Below are positions 18,181 through 25,771 of a stretch of 64,000 nt of DNA, piece after piece. The first letter of the stretch is position 1. Every line of letters begins with the position of its first letter. The translations under genes were made by a program, and so were the position numbers. The notes under the pieces were generated by a model, which saw only the letters and a list, made by a program, of their open reading frames with translations, did not search any database and was not told the origin of the DNA. The stretch comes from Arthrobacter sp. cf158 (GTDB lineage Bacteria > Actinomycetota > Actinomycetes > Actinomycetales > Micrococcaceae): contig NZ_FNNR01000005.1 in NCBI RefSeq assembly GCF_900106835.1, forward strand, positions 1 to 64,000, written 5' to 3'.

Positions 18181-19494
18181 GTGACCCCGTCTTCCGTCGA
18201 GAAGGAACCCGCCGCCCAGGCCGAACTGTCCGCTGAGGAAAAGAAGGCGGCCACATCGGCAAAGCGCGCTGCGACACGTGCTGCCAACAAGGCTTCAGAG
18301 GGTGACTCTGACAAGCCGGCACCCAAGAAGCGTGGACCCAAGCCCGGCGCGAAGGCCGCCGCTGAAGCCGCGAACAACTCCTCTGGCTCCGATTCCGATG
18401 AAGCCAGTGCCGAGGATGAAGACTTTGATCCCGCAGCCGCGGAGGAAGTCGAAGTCGGAGAAGATGACGCCGAGGATGGTGCGGTTGCCGCCAAGGAGAA
18501 GGCCGCGCCTTCCGGTTCGGGGTTCGTCTACTCGGACGCCGATGACGACGACGCCCCTGTACAGCAGGTCATGTCGGCTGGAGCTACCGCAGACCCCGTC
18601 AAGGATTACCTGAAGCAGATCGGCAAGGTTGCCCTGCTGAACGCAGAGCAGGAAGTCGATCTGGCGCTCCGAATTGAAGCCGGCCTCTTCGCTGAGGAAA
18701 AGATCAATGCTGACGACGGATCCATGGATCCCAAGCTCAAGCGTGAGCTTGAGTTCGTCATCCACGACGGCAAGCGTGCCAAGAACCACCTCCTCGAGGC
18801 CAACCTGCGACTCGTGGTTTCCCTGGCCAAGCGCTACACGGGCCGCGGCATGCTCTTCCTGGACTTGATCCAGGAAGGTAACCTTGGCCTGATCCGTGCA
18901 GTGGAGAAGTTCGATTACACCAAGGGCTTCAAGTTCTCCACCTACGCCACGTGGTGGATCCGCCAGGCAATCACACGCGCCATGGCCGACCAAGCGCGCA
19001 CCATCCGTATCCCGGTACACATGGTGGAAGTCATCAACAAACTGGCCCGTGTCCAGCGCCAGATGCTTCAGGACCTCGGCCGCGAACCTACGCCGGAAGA
19101 ATTGGCCCTGGAACTGGACATGACGCCTGAAAAGGTCGTCGAGGTTCAGAAGTACGGCCGCGAGCCGATTTCGCTCCACACTCCTCTTGGCGAGGACGGC
19201 GACTCCGAGTTCGGTGACCTTATTGAGGACTCGGAAGCAGTTGTCCCGGCTGACGCCGTCAGCTTCACCCTCCTGCAGGAGCAGCTGCACTCCGTCCTGG
19301 ATACGTTGTCCGAGCGCGAAGCTGGAGTTGTTGCCATGCGCTTCGGCCTGACTGACGGCCAGCCGAAGACTTTAGACGAAATCGGCAAGGTCTACGGAGT
19401 AACGCGTGAGCGCATCCGTCAGATCGAATCCAAAACCATGTCCAAGCTGCGGCACCCGTCCCGCTCCCAGGTCCTCCGGGACTACTTGGACTAA
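18181..19494 (+). CDS. sigA: Primary RNA polymerase sigma factor (SigA/HrdB type)
   Basis: 437 residues. The first 130 are a low-complexity Lys/Ala-then-acidic extension typical of actinobacterial primary sigma factors. Region 1.2 starts at [16 protein letters not shown] (about 139); region 2 is fully present ([17 protein letters not shown], then [19 protein letters not shown] and [16 protein letters not shown]), followed by region 3 ([13 protein letters not shown]) and region 4 with the helix-turn-helix [12 protein letters not shown]. The start is GTG 18181 with AAAGG upstream. A near-perfect terminator with a T-rich tail directly follows, so the gene is its own transcription unit. Confidence 0.98.
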   Translation: MTPSSVEKEPAAQAELSAEEKKAATSAKRAATRAANKASEGDSDKPAPKKRGPKPGAKAAAEAANNSSGSDSDEASAEDEDFDPAAAEEVEVGEDDAEDGAVAAKEKAAPSGSGFVYSDADDDDAPVQQVMSAGATADPVKDYLKQIGKVALLNAEQEVDLALRIEAGLFAEEKINADDGSMDPKLKRELEFVIHDGKRAKNHLLEANLRLVVSLAKRYTGRGMLFLDLIQEGNLGLIRAVEKFDYTKGFKFSTYATWWIRQAITRAMADQARTIRIPVHMVEVINKLARVQRQMLQDLGREPTPEELALELDMTPEKVVEVQKYGREPISLHTPLGEDGDSEFGDLIEDSEAVVPADAVSFTLLQEQLHSVLDTLSEREAGVVAMRFGLTDGQPKTLDEIGKVYGVTRERIRQIESKTMSKLRHPSRSQVLRDYLD

Positions 19495-19514
19495 AAATTC
19501 CAGCAATACGCAAG

Positions 19515-19550
19515 CGGCCCGGTCGAATCCTCGACTGGGCCGTTTTGTTT
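19515..19550 (+). terminator. Terminator of sigA
   Basis: 12-bp stem with one G-U pair (19515-19526 / 19531-19542), ATCC loop, then TTTTGTTT. Classical factor-independent terminator. Confidence 0.88.
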
Positions 19551-19624
19551 GGCTGGACCGCTTAGTTTGAAGAGGCCGCATTGTTAGGCTCGGGCTCGGA
19601 GCAGCACAAGCCTCTTAACGTAAG

Positions 19625-19652
19625 GAGGCTCCTCCCGTTGGGGAGGAGCCTC
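19625..19652. terminator. Terminator between sigA and the DUF7455 gene
   Basis: Perfect 12-bp stem GAGGCTCCTCCC (19625-19636) / GGGAGGAGCCTC (19641-19652) with a GTTG loop, 65 nt past the stop of the minus-strand gene. Probably ends that gene's transcript. Confidence 0.65.
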
Positions 19653-19716
19653 ATCACCTGTTCAAAGTAGTTTCCGGACTGAGTCGGATTTGCCCTGCCT
19701 CGCCGGAGTGCCCTGC

Positions 19717-19938
19717 CTAGTCGACGGGGACGGGAGCCTTCTCGTTGAGGCGCTCGGTCTCATCGTGCCAGTCAGAAGTCATGGGCCGAAGCGTAGCTTC
19801 AACTGCACGTGCGTGGTGGCCGCAGAAGAGCAGCTCACCGCCGGAGGACTCGAGTACAACGCGGACGTACGCCTGGGCTCCGCAACGATCACAGCGGTCA
19901 GCTGCGTTCAGCGTGCGGTCTGCAACTGCTGTTGTCAT
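19717..19938 (-). CDS. Small zinc-ribbon-like protein, DUF7455 family
   Basis: 73 residues with a likely metal site: AADRCDRCGAQAYVRV supplies CxxC and LLFCGHHAR supplies Cys-His-His. The tail (ERLNEKAPVPVD) is polar. The start ATG 19938 has a strong AAGGAGG with 5 nt spacing; the frame continues to 19995, but that extension lacks a ribosome binding site. The family is actinobacterial and, from memory, is often next to the primary sigma factor gene, as here, but no function is established to my knowledge. Confidence 0.82.
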   Translation of the reverse strand: MTTAVADRTLNAADRCDRCGAQAYVRVVLESSGGELLFCGHHARAVEATLRPMTSDWHDETERLNEKAPVPVD

Positions 19939-20194
19939 GTCGGCCTCCTTAGTAGTTCTGTACATCCATATAACCAGCATTCGACGCAGATCCATGGCAA
20001 GGATGGGTCACTTTCGCTGTCCGCGTATCACATGTGCGTAACGTAACCATGGAGCCTGGGCTTGCCCGGGAGTGGCAACCCGCGCCGGGAGGCCTCCGCG
20101 GCTAGCCTAGTATGGGCAGTGTTTGCCTTGAATTGCCAGCAGAATCACGGCTGGGAAGCACCCTGAGATATACCCCCGAAGGAGCACACCGCGA

Positions 20195-22303
20195 GTGGCA
20201 CCGAGTTCTGAATACAACGCCCGGCATCTTTCTGTCCTTGAGGGCCTGGAAGCCGTCCGCAAGCGTCCGGGCATGTACATCGGTTCCACCGATTCCCGTG
20301 GCCTCATGCACTGCTTGTGGGAAATCATCGATAACGCGGTGGACGAGGCCCTGGCAGGCTTTGGCCATGACATCAAGGTGATCCTGCATGCCGACAACTC
20401 AGTGGAAATCCACGACGACGGGCGTGGCATCCCTGTGGACGTTGAACCCAAAACCGGCCTGTCCGGCGTCGAGGTTGTGTTCACCAAGCTGCATGCCGGC
20501 GGCAAGTTCGGCGGCGGTTCCTATACCGCGTCGGGTGGTTTGCACGGTGTGGGCGCATCGGTAGTCAACGCGTTGTCCAGCCGCCTGGACGTCCAGGTGG
20601 ATCGTGGCAGCAAGACCTACCAGATGTCCTTCCGCCGGGGCGAGCCAGGACGATTCGTGGACTCAGGGTCCAAGCCGGGCCCGGATGCACCCTTTGAGCC
20701 TTTTGTTGAAAATTCGGTGCTGGATATTGTGGGGAAGGCGAAGCGCGGCGTCACCGGAACCCGGGTGCGCTACTGGGCTGACCGGCAGATTTTCACTCCG
20801 GATGCCAAATTCTCCTATGACGATCTCGCATCCAGGGCACGCCAGACGTCCTTCCTTGTCCCGGGCCTGAAGATCACTGTCCGCGATGAGCGAAAGTTGG
20901 CCGGAACGCCGGGCGAGAATGGGGCCCACGAGGAAGTCTTCCACCACGACGGCGGCATCAGCGAGTTCGTCGAATTCCTGGCTGCTGACGCGGGCGTAAC
21001 GGACGTCTGGCGCCTTCACGGTTCGGGGAAGTTCAAGGAGACCGTCCCGGTTCTCGACGAGAACGGGCACAGCAAGATCGCCGAAGTTGAGCGGGATTGC
21101 GAGGTGGACATTGCCTTGCGGTGGGGCATTGGCTACGAAACCACCATGCGAAGCTTCGTCAACATCATCGCCACACCCAAGGGCGGCACTCATCAATCAG
21201 GCTTTGAGGCCGCGTTGCTGAAAACCTTCCGCAAGGCCGTGGAGACGAATGCCCGCAAGCTCAAAGCCGGCAACGACAAAGTGGAGAAGGACGACATCCT
21301 TGCCGGGCTGACGGCTGTATTGACGGTCCGTTTGGCTGAGCCGCAATTCGAGGGGCAGACCAAGGAGATACTGGGTACGTCCGCGGTCCGTGCCATCGTG
21401 GCCAAGGTGGTTGAAAAGGAAATCACCTCGCGTCTCACATCGGCCAACCGCAACGACAAGGCGCAGTCCGCGCTCCTGTTGGAGAAGATGGTCAGCGAGA
21501 TGAAGTCGCGCATCTCGGCCCGTTTGCACAAGGAGACCCAGCGGCGCAAGAACGCCCTGGAAACCTCGTCGATGCCCACCAAGCTGGCCGACTGCCGCAC
21601 CGACGACGTCGCCCGCTCGGAACTGTTCATCGTTGAAGGTGACTCCGCACTGGGGACGGCAAAGCTGGCCCGCTCTTCCGATTTCCAGGCGCTGCTTCCC
21701 ATTCGCGGCAAGATCCTTAATGTCCAGAAGGCGTCCGTGGGGGACATGCTCTCCAACGCAGAATGTGCGGCGCTGATCCAGGTGGTGGGTGCGGGTTCCG
21801 GACGCAGCTTCGATATTGATGCAGCCCGCTACGGCAAGGTGATCCTCATGACAGACGCCGACGTGGACGGTGCGCACATCCGTACGCTGCTGCTGACGCT
21901 GTTCTTCCGTTACATGCGTCCCATGGTGGAAGCGGGGCGCGTCTTTGCGGCGGTCCCGCCTCTGCACCGAGTGGAAGTGATCAACCCGGGCCAGAAGGCC
22001 AATGAGATGATCTACACCTACTCCGAGGCCGAGCTCCACGTCCTGCTGGCAAACCTTGCCAAAGAAGGGAAGCGCTACAAGGAGCCCATCCAGCGTTACA
22101 AGGGTTTGGGGGAAATGGATGCACAGCAGCTTGCTGAAACCACTATGGATCCGCGCCACCGGACGCTCCGGAAAGTGGGTATTGAAAGTGCCCAGCGTGC
22201 CGAAGAAGTGTTCGACCTCTTGATGGGTTCTGACGTTGCACCGCGCAAGGAGTTCATCATTGCCGGCGCGGCCACTCTGGACCGGGAACGCATCGACGCC
22301 TAG
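20195..22303 (+). CDS. parE: DNA topoisomerase IV subunit B (GyrB/ParE type)
   Basis: 702 residues: GHKL ATPase with EIIDNAVDEALAG, DDGRGIPVD and GGLHGVGASVVNAL; transducer domain; TOPRIM with EGDSALG and the metal-binding DADVDGAHI; C-terminal QRYKGLGEMDAQQL. The start is GTG 20195 with GAAGGAG about 10 nt upstream. The partner subunit is encoded at 34.0-36.6 kb on the other strand, so the two are separated by about 12 kb. The ParE assignment rather than GyrB rests on this location beside sigA, away from dnaA/dnaN, and on the ParC-type partner. The stop codon shares CTAG with the convergent MFS gene. Confidence 0.93.
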   Translation: MAPSSEYNARHLSVLEGLEAVRKRPGMYIGSTDSRGLMHCLWEIIDNAVDEALAGFGHDIKVILHADNSVEIHDDGRGIPVDVEPKTGLSGVEVVFTKLHAGGKFGGGSYTASGGLHGVGASVVNALSSRLDVQVDRGSKTYQMSFRRGEPGRFVDSGSKPGPDAPFEPFVENSVLDIVGKAKRGVTGTRVRYWADRQIFTPDAKFSYDDLASRARQTSFLVPGLKITVRDERKLAGTPGENGAHEEVFHHDGGISEFVEFLAADAGVTDVWRLHGSGKFKETVPVLDENGHSKIAEVERDCEVDIALRWGIGYETTMRSFVNIIATPKGGTHQSGFEAALLKTFRKAVETNARKLKAGNDKVEKDDILAGLTAVLTVRLAEPQFEGQTKEILGTSAVRAIVAKVVEKEITSRLTSANRNDKAQSALLLEKMVSEMKSRISARLHKETQRRKNALETSSMPTKLADCRTDDVARSELFIVEGDSALGTAKLARSSDFQALLPIRGKILNVQKASVGDMLSNAECAALIQVVGAGSGRSFDIDAARYGKVILMTDADVDGAHIRTLLLTLFFRYMRPMVEAGRVFAAVPPLHRVEVINPGQKANEMIYTYSEAELHVLLANLAKEGKRYKEPIQRYKGLGEMDAQQLAETTMDPRHRTLRKVGIESAQRAEEVFDLLMGSDVAPRKEFIIAGAATLDRERIDA

Positions 22304-23511
22304 TTCTTAGGTGGAACCGGAGTTGCCTCACGGGCTGGATCCGTGCGGGAGGAAGGGGCAGCAGCTGCCGCCGCCCCCACCAGCAACGCCAAAGCGCCGA
22401 GTCCCCACGGCAGTCCCGCGGCAACGGCAACTCCGCCCACCAGGAGGGGTCCGCCGGCGTCGCCGAGTTCCCGCCCCAATTCGGCCGAGCCCATGGTCCG
22501 GCCGAGTCGTTCCGCCGGCGTCGAATCCGCGAGGTGGGCAAACGCCAGGGGTGTGGCCACGCCGATGCCCAGTCCGATGAGGACAGCGGCACAATAGATC
22601 CAGCCGGCTCCCGGGAGGAAGCCTGCCATTAGTGTTCCGACTGCAATGGAGAGCAAGCCGGCTACCATGCCGGGCTTGTCGGCCAGCGCTCCACGGTCCC
22701 GTAACGCACCCACGCGGGGCTGTACGAGCGACGACGCGACGGCCAAGACGGTAACCACGGCAACGCTCCCCGCCGTGCCCAGGCCCTCGCGTGCTGCCAA
22801 CGCGGGAAGGAAGCCAACTGCGGCGCCCAACGCTCCGGTAGCTGCGGCCAGCACCAGGGTGGGCCCAAGGAACGAGCGTTCCGTGCTTTGCCTCCATACG
22901 TCCGCGATGGTGTACCGGGGCCGGGGGAGCGGTTCCAGGCGTGGCACTGAAAAGATGGTCCACACGGCAACGCCCAGCCCCAGGGCGGACAGGATGCCGA
23001 ACAGGAAGCCGAAGCCACCGCTCAAGATCGCCAGGGCTCCCAGCAAGGGGCCAATCGCGTAGCCAAGTCCCTTCCACGAGCCGTAACGTCCGAAGTAGTG
23101 ACCGGTCTTTGTCCCGGCGAGTCGGGCAACGCTTGCGGACGACGCCGGAGAGAAAGCCGAGGCTGCCATCCCCTGCCCCAGACGCGCTGCGGCCAGCAGG
23201 GCGGGTTGATCTGCCCAGAGGCCAATGAGGGAGGCAGCTGAGAACGCGAGGAGCCCGCCCACGATGACCGGTTTCGGTCCAATGCGGTCCGAGAGTGCAC
23301 CGAACACGGGCTTGAGGAATACTTCTGCGATGTCGTACAGGGCCAAAAGGATTCCCAGGACCAGGAGGCTCAACCCGATGTCGGCGCTCTCGGCACCGAG
23401 ACCAGCGGCGACGGCATGGGCGCCGAAGGCTGTGGTGAACCCGGCCGCGTAGAGCGGCCATCGTTGGCCGGCGGCAGGGCGTACGGGCGGGGGAGTTTCG
23501 GGTGTGGTCAC
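22300..23511 (-). CDS. MFS transporter, divergent from a ChrB-like gene
   Basis: 403 residues with about 12 membrane segments; motif A appears as KPVFGALSDRIGPKPVIVGG after helix 2, and a second copy as VGALRDRGALADKPG in the C-terminal half. Such drug/H+ antiporter-like carriers export small molecules; the substrate is unknown. I chose GTG 23511 (not ATG 23541), because TACATT lies 7 nt upstream on this strand and the ATG reading would run through the operator palindrome. The ChrB-like neighbour suggests export of an oxyanion or toxic compound, which is inference only. Confidence 0.85.
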   Translation of the reverse strand: MTTPETPPPVRPAAGQRWPLYAAGFTTAFGAHAVAAGLGAESADIGLSLLVLGILLALYDIAEVFLKPVFGALSDRIGPKPVIVGGLLAFSAASLIGLWADQPALLAAARLGQGMAASAFSPASSASVARLAGTKTGHYFGRYGSWKGLGYAIGPLLGALAILSGGFGFLFGILSALGLGVAVWTIFSVPRLEPLPRPRYTIADVWRQSTERSFLGPTLVLAAATGALGAAVGFLPALAAREGLGTAGSVAVVTVLAVASSLVQPRVGALRDRGALADKPGMVAGLLSIAVGTLMAGFLPGAGWIYCAAVLIGLGIGVATPLAFAHLADSTPAERLGRTMGSAELGRELGDAGGPLLVGGVAVAAGLPWGLGALALLVGAAAAAAPSSRTDPAREATPVPPKN

Positions 23512-23518
23512 GCTTCCC

Positions 23519-23538
23519 AATGTAACAGCTGCTACATT
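23519..23538. promoter_or_regulatory. Near-perfect 20-bp palindrome carrying both divergent -10 boxes
   Basis: AATGTAACAGCTGCTACATT deviates from perfect symmetry at one base pair only. Read rightwards it ends with TACATT (23533-23538), 7 nt before GTG 23546; read leftwards it ends with TACATT (23524-23519), 7 nt before GTG 23511. A bound regulator would therefore cover both promoters. Confidence 0.7.
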
Positions 23539-23545
23539 CATGTTT

Positions 23546-24082
23546 GTGATTGATGAACGTTGGTTGTTAATCCTGGTTCAGGTTCCATCGCAACCGTCCA
23601 GGCACCGTGTTGCTGTCTGGCGGGAACTGCGTCGCATAGGTGCCGTGCCGTTGTCGCCGGGAACCTGGGTTTTGCCTGCGCACCCGGCTTTCGACTCTGG
23701 TTTGGCCCGGGCGGAGGAGCTGGCGGCCAAGGGCGGGGGCTCCTGGACGTTGGTAGACGCCTTACCGCGCAATCAAGGTGCCGAGACCTTCCGGAGTGCC
23801 TACGAGGCTGCGCGGCTGGAGGAGTGGGCTGAGTTCATGTCGGACTGCCGAAAGTTCGAACAGGAGATAGCCAAAGAGGTTTCACAGGAGAAGTTCACGT
23901 TTGCCGAGTTGGAGGAAGAAGAGCAGAGCCTGGAACGCTTGAGGCGCTGGTACAGGGACTTGAAATCCCGCGACGTTCTTCTCCTTCCCCAAGCCGGGGA
24001 GGCCGCCGGGCTCCTTGCCGGCTGCGCAGATGCGTTGGAGGCGTATGCAGCCATGGTGTACGAGGCCACGCTGCCGCAGTAA
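23546..24082 (+). CDS. ChrB N-terminal-domain protein, probable regulator
   Basis: 178 residues resembling the N-terminal domain of chromate-resistance protein ChrB: WLLILVQVPSQPSRHRVAVWRELRRIGAVPLSPGTWVLP, then SWTLVDALPRN and a charged helical part (EEEEQSLERLRRWYRDL). The C-terminal domain of full ChrB is absent. ChrB is reported as a chromate-responsive regulator in some proteobacteria; with a palindrome in the shared promoter, this protein is a candidate regulator of the MFS gene. Starts: GTG 23546 (7 nt from the -10 box, preferred), ATG 23540 or GTG 23504; the latter two would place the operator against or inside the coding sequence. Confidence 0.8.
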   Translation: MIDERWLLILVQVPSQPSRHRVAVWRELRRIGAVPLSPGTWVLPAHPAFDSGLARAEELAAKGGGSWTLVDALPRNQGAETFRSAYEAARLEEWAEFMSDCRKFEQEIAKEVSQEKFTFAELEEEEQSLERLRRWYRDLKSRDVLLLPQAGEAAGLLAGCADALEAYAAMVYEATLPQ

Positions 24083-24113
24083 GAGGTGCAGAGAGCCGCA
24101 CTAAAGGGCTCCT

Positions 24114-25100
24114 CTAGCCCAACAATCCCGGCACGATCAACAATGCAGTTGGTACAGCCAGAAGCAGAGCAGATGCCGCCAGGACCAGCAGGCGCAGACC
24201 CTTGGTGAGTGGCGGCTGTGGTGAGAGCAAGCGGCTGACGCGTGACGCCGTCGTACGTGGCGAGTCGGCACCACCGGTGGCGCTGACTGTATTGCCTTCG
24301 ACGACGGCCCCTCCGGCATTGAGGGCGGGGGCTCCGATGGCGGGCTGCGAGGTGCCGCTGGCCACAATCGCAATGGCTTTGATGAGCGTGCCCTTGCTCT
24401 CGGTACGGAGGGCAACGTCGTCGGCCAGCATTTCGATCAGGGAGTTCACGGCTGTTTGCGCCAACCGGGTGGTCGGAAACCATGGGAGTGCCTGTCGCCA
24501 GGCCGCGAATGCCCACAGCAGCAAATCGTGGCGCTGGGACAGGTGCGCGTTTTCGTGGATGAGGACAGCTCTGAGCTCGGCTGGTTCCAGGGCTGCCATG
24601 AGCCCATCCGAGAGTACCGTTACCGAGCGGGCGCCGCCGGGAAGGCAGTAAGCCACGGGGGAATCGTGGTTGATGACCACAGTCCCCGGACCGTCCTCCG
24701 ATGGTGAAGCCAGCAGGGCCAGCAGTTCGCGGTGACGCCTCCGCTGCCTCTCGATTTTGTAGTACGTCAGCAGCAGGGTGAAAACCAGGTGTGCGGTTAG
24801 AAGGGCCGCGGCTGAGAGCGCGAAGAGGTGCCAGAAACCCAGCGCTGTTGTGGGTTCATTGTTGAAGACCATCCCGGCCAGACTCTTGAGCCCGGCTATG
24901 AGGTTCTCGCCTATCGGCTCAAGGCCATAAACGAGCATGGCCCCAATCATGGACAGGCCGCCGGCGAGGGCGATTGCCTGCCATAGGACCATGGCTGTGA
25001 AGGGAGAACGCGCCGGCCACTGCGCGCGCGACAACAAAACGGGCACGGGCCACGCCAGAATCAATGCCAGGACCGCAAGCAGGTATGAGGTCCAGAACAT
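24114..25100 (-). CDS. M56-family membrane metallopeptidase (BlaR1-like, without sensor domain)
   Basis: 328 residues. Hydrophobic segments lie near 3-25, 35-60 and 95-115, the zinc motif HENAH is in ELRAVLIHENAHLSQRHD, and a last hydrophobic helix ends the protein (LRLLVLAASALLLAVPTALLIVPG). Unlike BlaR1/MecR1 it has no penicillin-binding sensor domain, so it is not expected to sense beta-lactams. It follows blaI by 5 nt (blaI TAG, CCACT, ATG) and is surely co-transcribed. By family analogy it would cleave or inactivate the BlaI repressor when activated. Confidence 0.88.
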   Translation of the reverse strand: MFWTSYLLAVLALILAWPVPVLLSRAQWPARSPFTAMVLWQAIALAGGLSMIGAMLVYGLEPIGENLIAGLKSLAGMVFNNEPTTALGFWHLFALSAAALLTAHLVFTLLLTYYKIERQRRRHRELLALLASPSEDGPGTVVINHDSPVAYCLPGGARSVTVLSDGLMAALEPAELRAVLIHENAHLSQRHDLLLWAFAAWRQALPWFPTTRLAQTAVNSLIEMLADDVALRTESKGTLIKAIAIVASGTSQPAIGAPALNAGGAVVEGNTVSATGGADSPRTTASRVSRLLSPQPPLTKGLRLLVLAASALLLAVPTALLIVPGLLG

Positions 25101-25105
25101 AGTGG

Positions 25106-25492
25106 CTAATTGTAGCCGAGCAGTTTGCGCAGGGTAGCGGCTTCACTTTCAGTGACGGATCCAATGAAGCGGGCCAGTACGGCTTCGCGGTCCGGAGCGG
25201 AGCCCAGGACCTCGTGCATCAGTTCGGCCGTGTGGTCTGCCCGGCTTGAAACGGCCTGGTAGCGGTGCGGACGCGTTCCGCGTTCACGCTCCACGAGACC
25301 CTTCTTTTCCAGGCGGGAGAGCACCGTGAGCACCGTGGTGACGGCCAGGTCCTTGCCCTGGTGGCCCGCAGTGCCGTCGCCGGCCTCGGAATCCTGCGCG
25401 AGCAGATCACGCAGTGTGTTGGCAGTTGCAGCCTCCTGGCCTGCCCAGAGCAGATCCATCACTGCCCGTTCCAGTTCCCCAAGACTTGCCAT
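25106..25492 (-). CDS. BlaI/MecI-family winged-helix repressor
   Basis: 128 residues. The opening LGELERAVMDLLWAGQEAATANTLRDLL and the recognition part VTTVLTVLSRLEKKGLVERERGTRPHRYQAV are the BlaI/MecI/CopY DNA-binding domain; the C-terminal half (LMHEVLGSAPDREAVLARFIGSVTESEAATLRKLL) is the dimerisation part. A loop rich in Gly/Asp (AQDSEAGDGTAGHQG) is inserted in the wing-proximal helix region. Three palindromes of the type this family binds lie between this gene and cydA. The genes are divergent, suggesting autoregulation plus control of the cytochrome bd operon. Confidence 0.93.
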   Translation of the reverse strand: MASLGELERAVMDLLWAGQEAATANTLRDLLAQDSEAGDGTAGHQGKDLAVTTVLTVLSRLEKKGLVERERGTRPHRYQAVSSRADHTAELMHEVLGSAPDREAVLARFIGSVTESEAATLRKLLGYN

Positions 25493-25589
25493 CTATACGT
25501 CCCTACTTTCCGCTTCCCGGTGCAGGTGGCTGCTGCCGAGGGCGATGATCCAACATTCCACAATAAATCTACCGCTTTTCAGGCCTTCA

Positions 25590-25606
25590 TTCTACGTGAG
25601 GTAGAA
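25590..25606. promoter_or_regulatory. BlaI-type operator, blaI side
   Basis: TTCTAC-GTGAG-GTAGAA, a perfect 6-bp inverted repeat with a 5-nt spacer, about 100 nt upstream of blaI. On the minus strand it overlaps TAGAAT (25594-25589), a candidate blaI -10 box. Confidence 0.75.
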
Positions 25607-25685
25607 CTATCGGCGCGCCGTGTCCTCCGCGGAGCTCTTGCGCGTGTGTAACGCCACTTGAAGAATGGGTTTGGTGTTCCGCCGT

Positions 25686-25714
25686 TTGTTCTACACTGTG
25701 TAGAAGAGTACTTT
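25686..25714 (+). promoter_or_regulatory. Candidate cydA promoter
   Basis: TTGTTC (25686-25691), 17 nt, TACTTT (25709-25714). The first cyd operator (25689-25705) covers the -35 and spacer, and the second starts on the last base of the -10 box. Confidence 0.55.
25689..25705. promoter_or_regulatory. BlaI-type operator 1 of cydA
   Basis: TTCTACAC-T-GTGTAGAA, an 8-bp perfect inverted repeat around a single base, of the same TTCTAC-N5-GTAGAA form. Confidence 0.8.
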
Positions 25715-25730
25715 TCTACACTACGTAGAA
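25714..25730. promoter_or_regulatory. BlaI-type operator 2 of cydA
   Basis: TTCTAC-ACTAC-GTAGAA, centred 25 bp downstream of operator 1 and just past the candidate -10 box; 42 nt before the cydA start. Confidence 0.8.
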
Positions 25731-25771
25731 GTAACGTCATCGTACTTCGGTCCGCCGTACAAAGGACAGCC

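Noticed and set aside
24114..25492. Beta-lactam resistance locus (BlaI/BlaR1)
   Set aside because: No beta-lactamase or penicillin-binding protein gene is nearby and the M56 protein lacks the sensor domain; operators point to cydA instead.
25493..25771. Rex-type operator before cydA
   Set aside because: I looked for a TTGTGAAnnnnnnTTCACAA-like site and saw none; the palindromes present are all of the TTCTAC-N5-GTAGAA kind.
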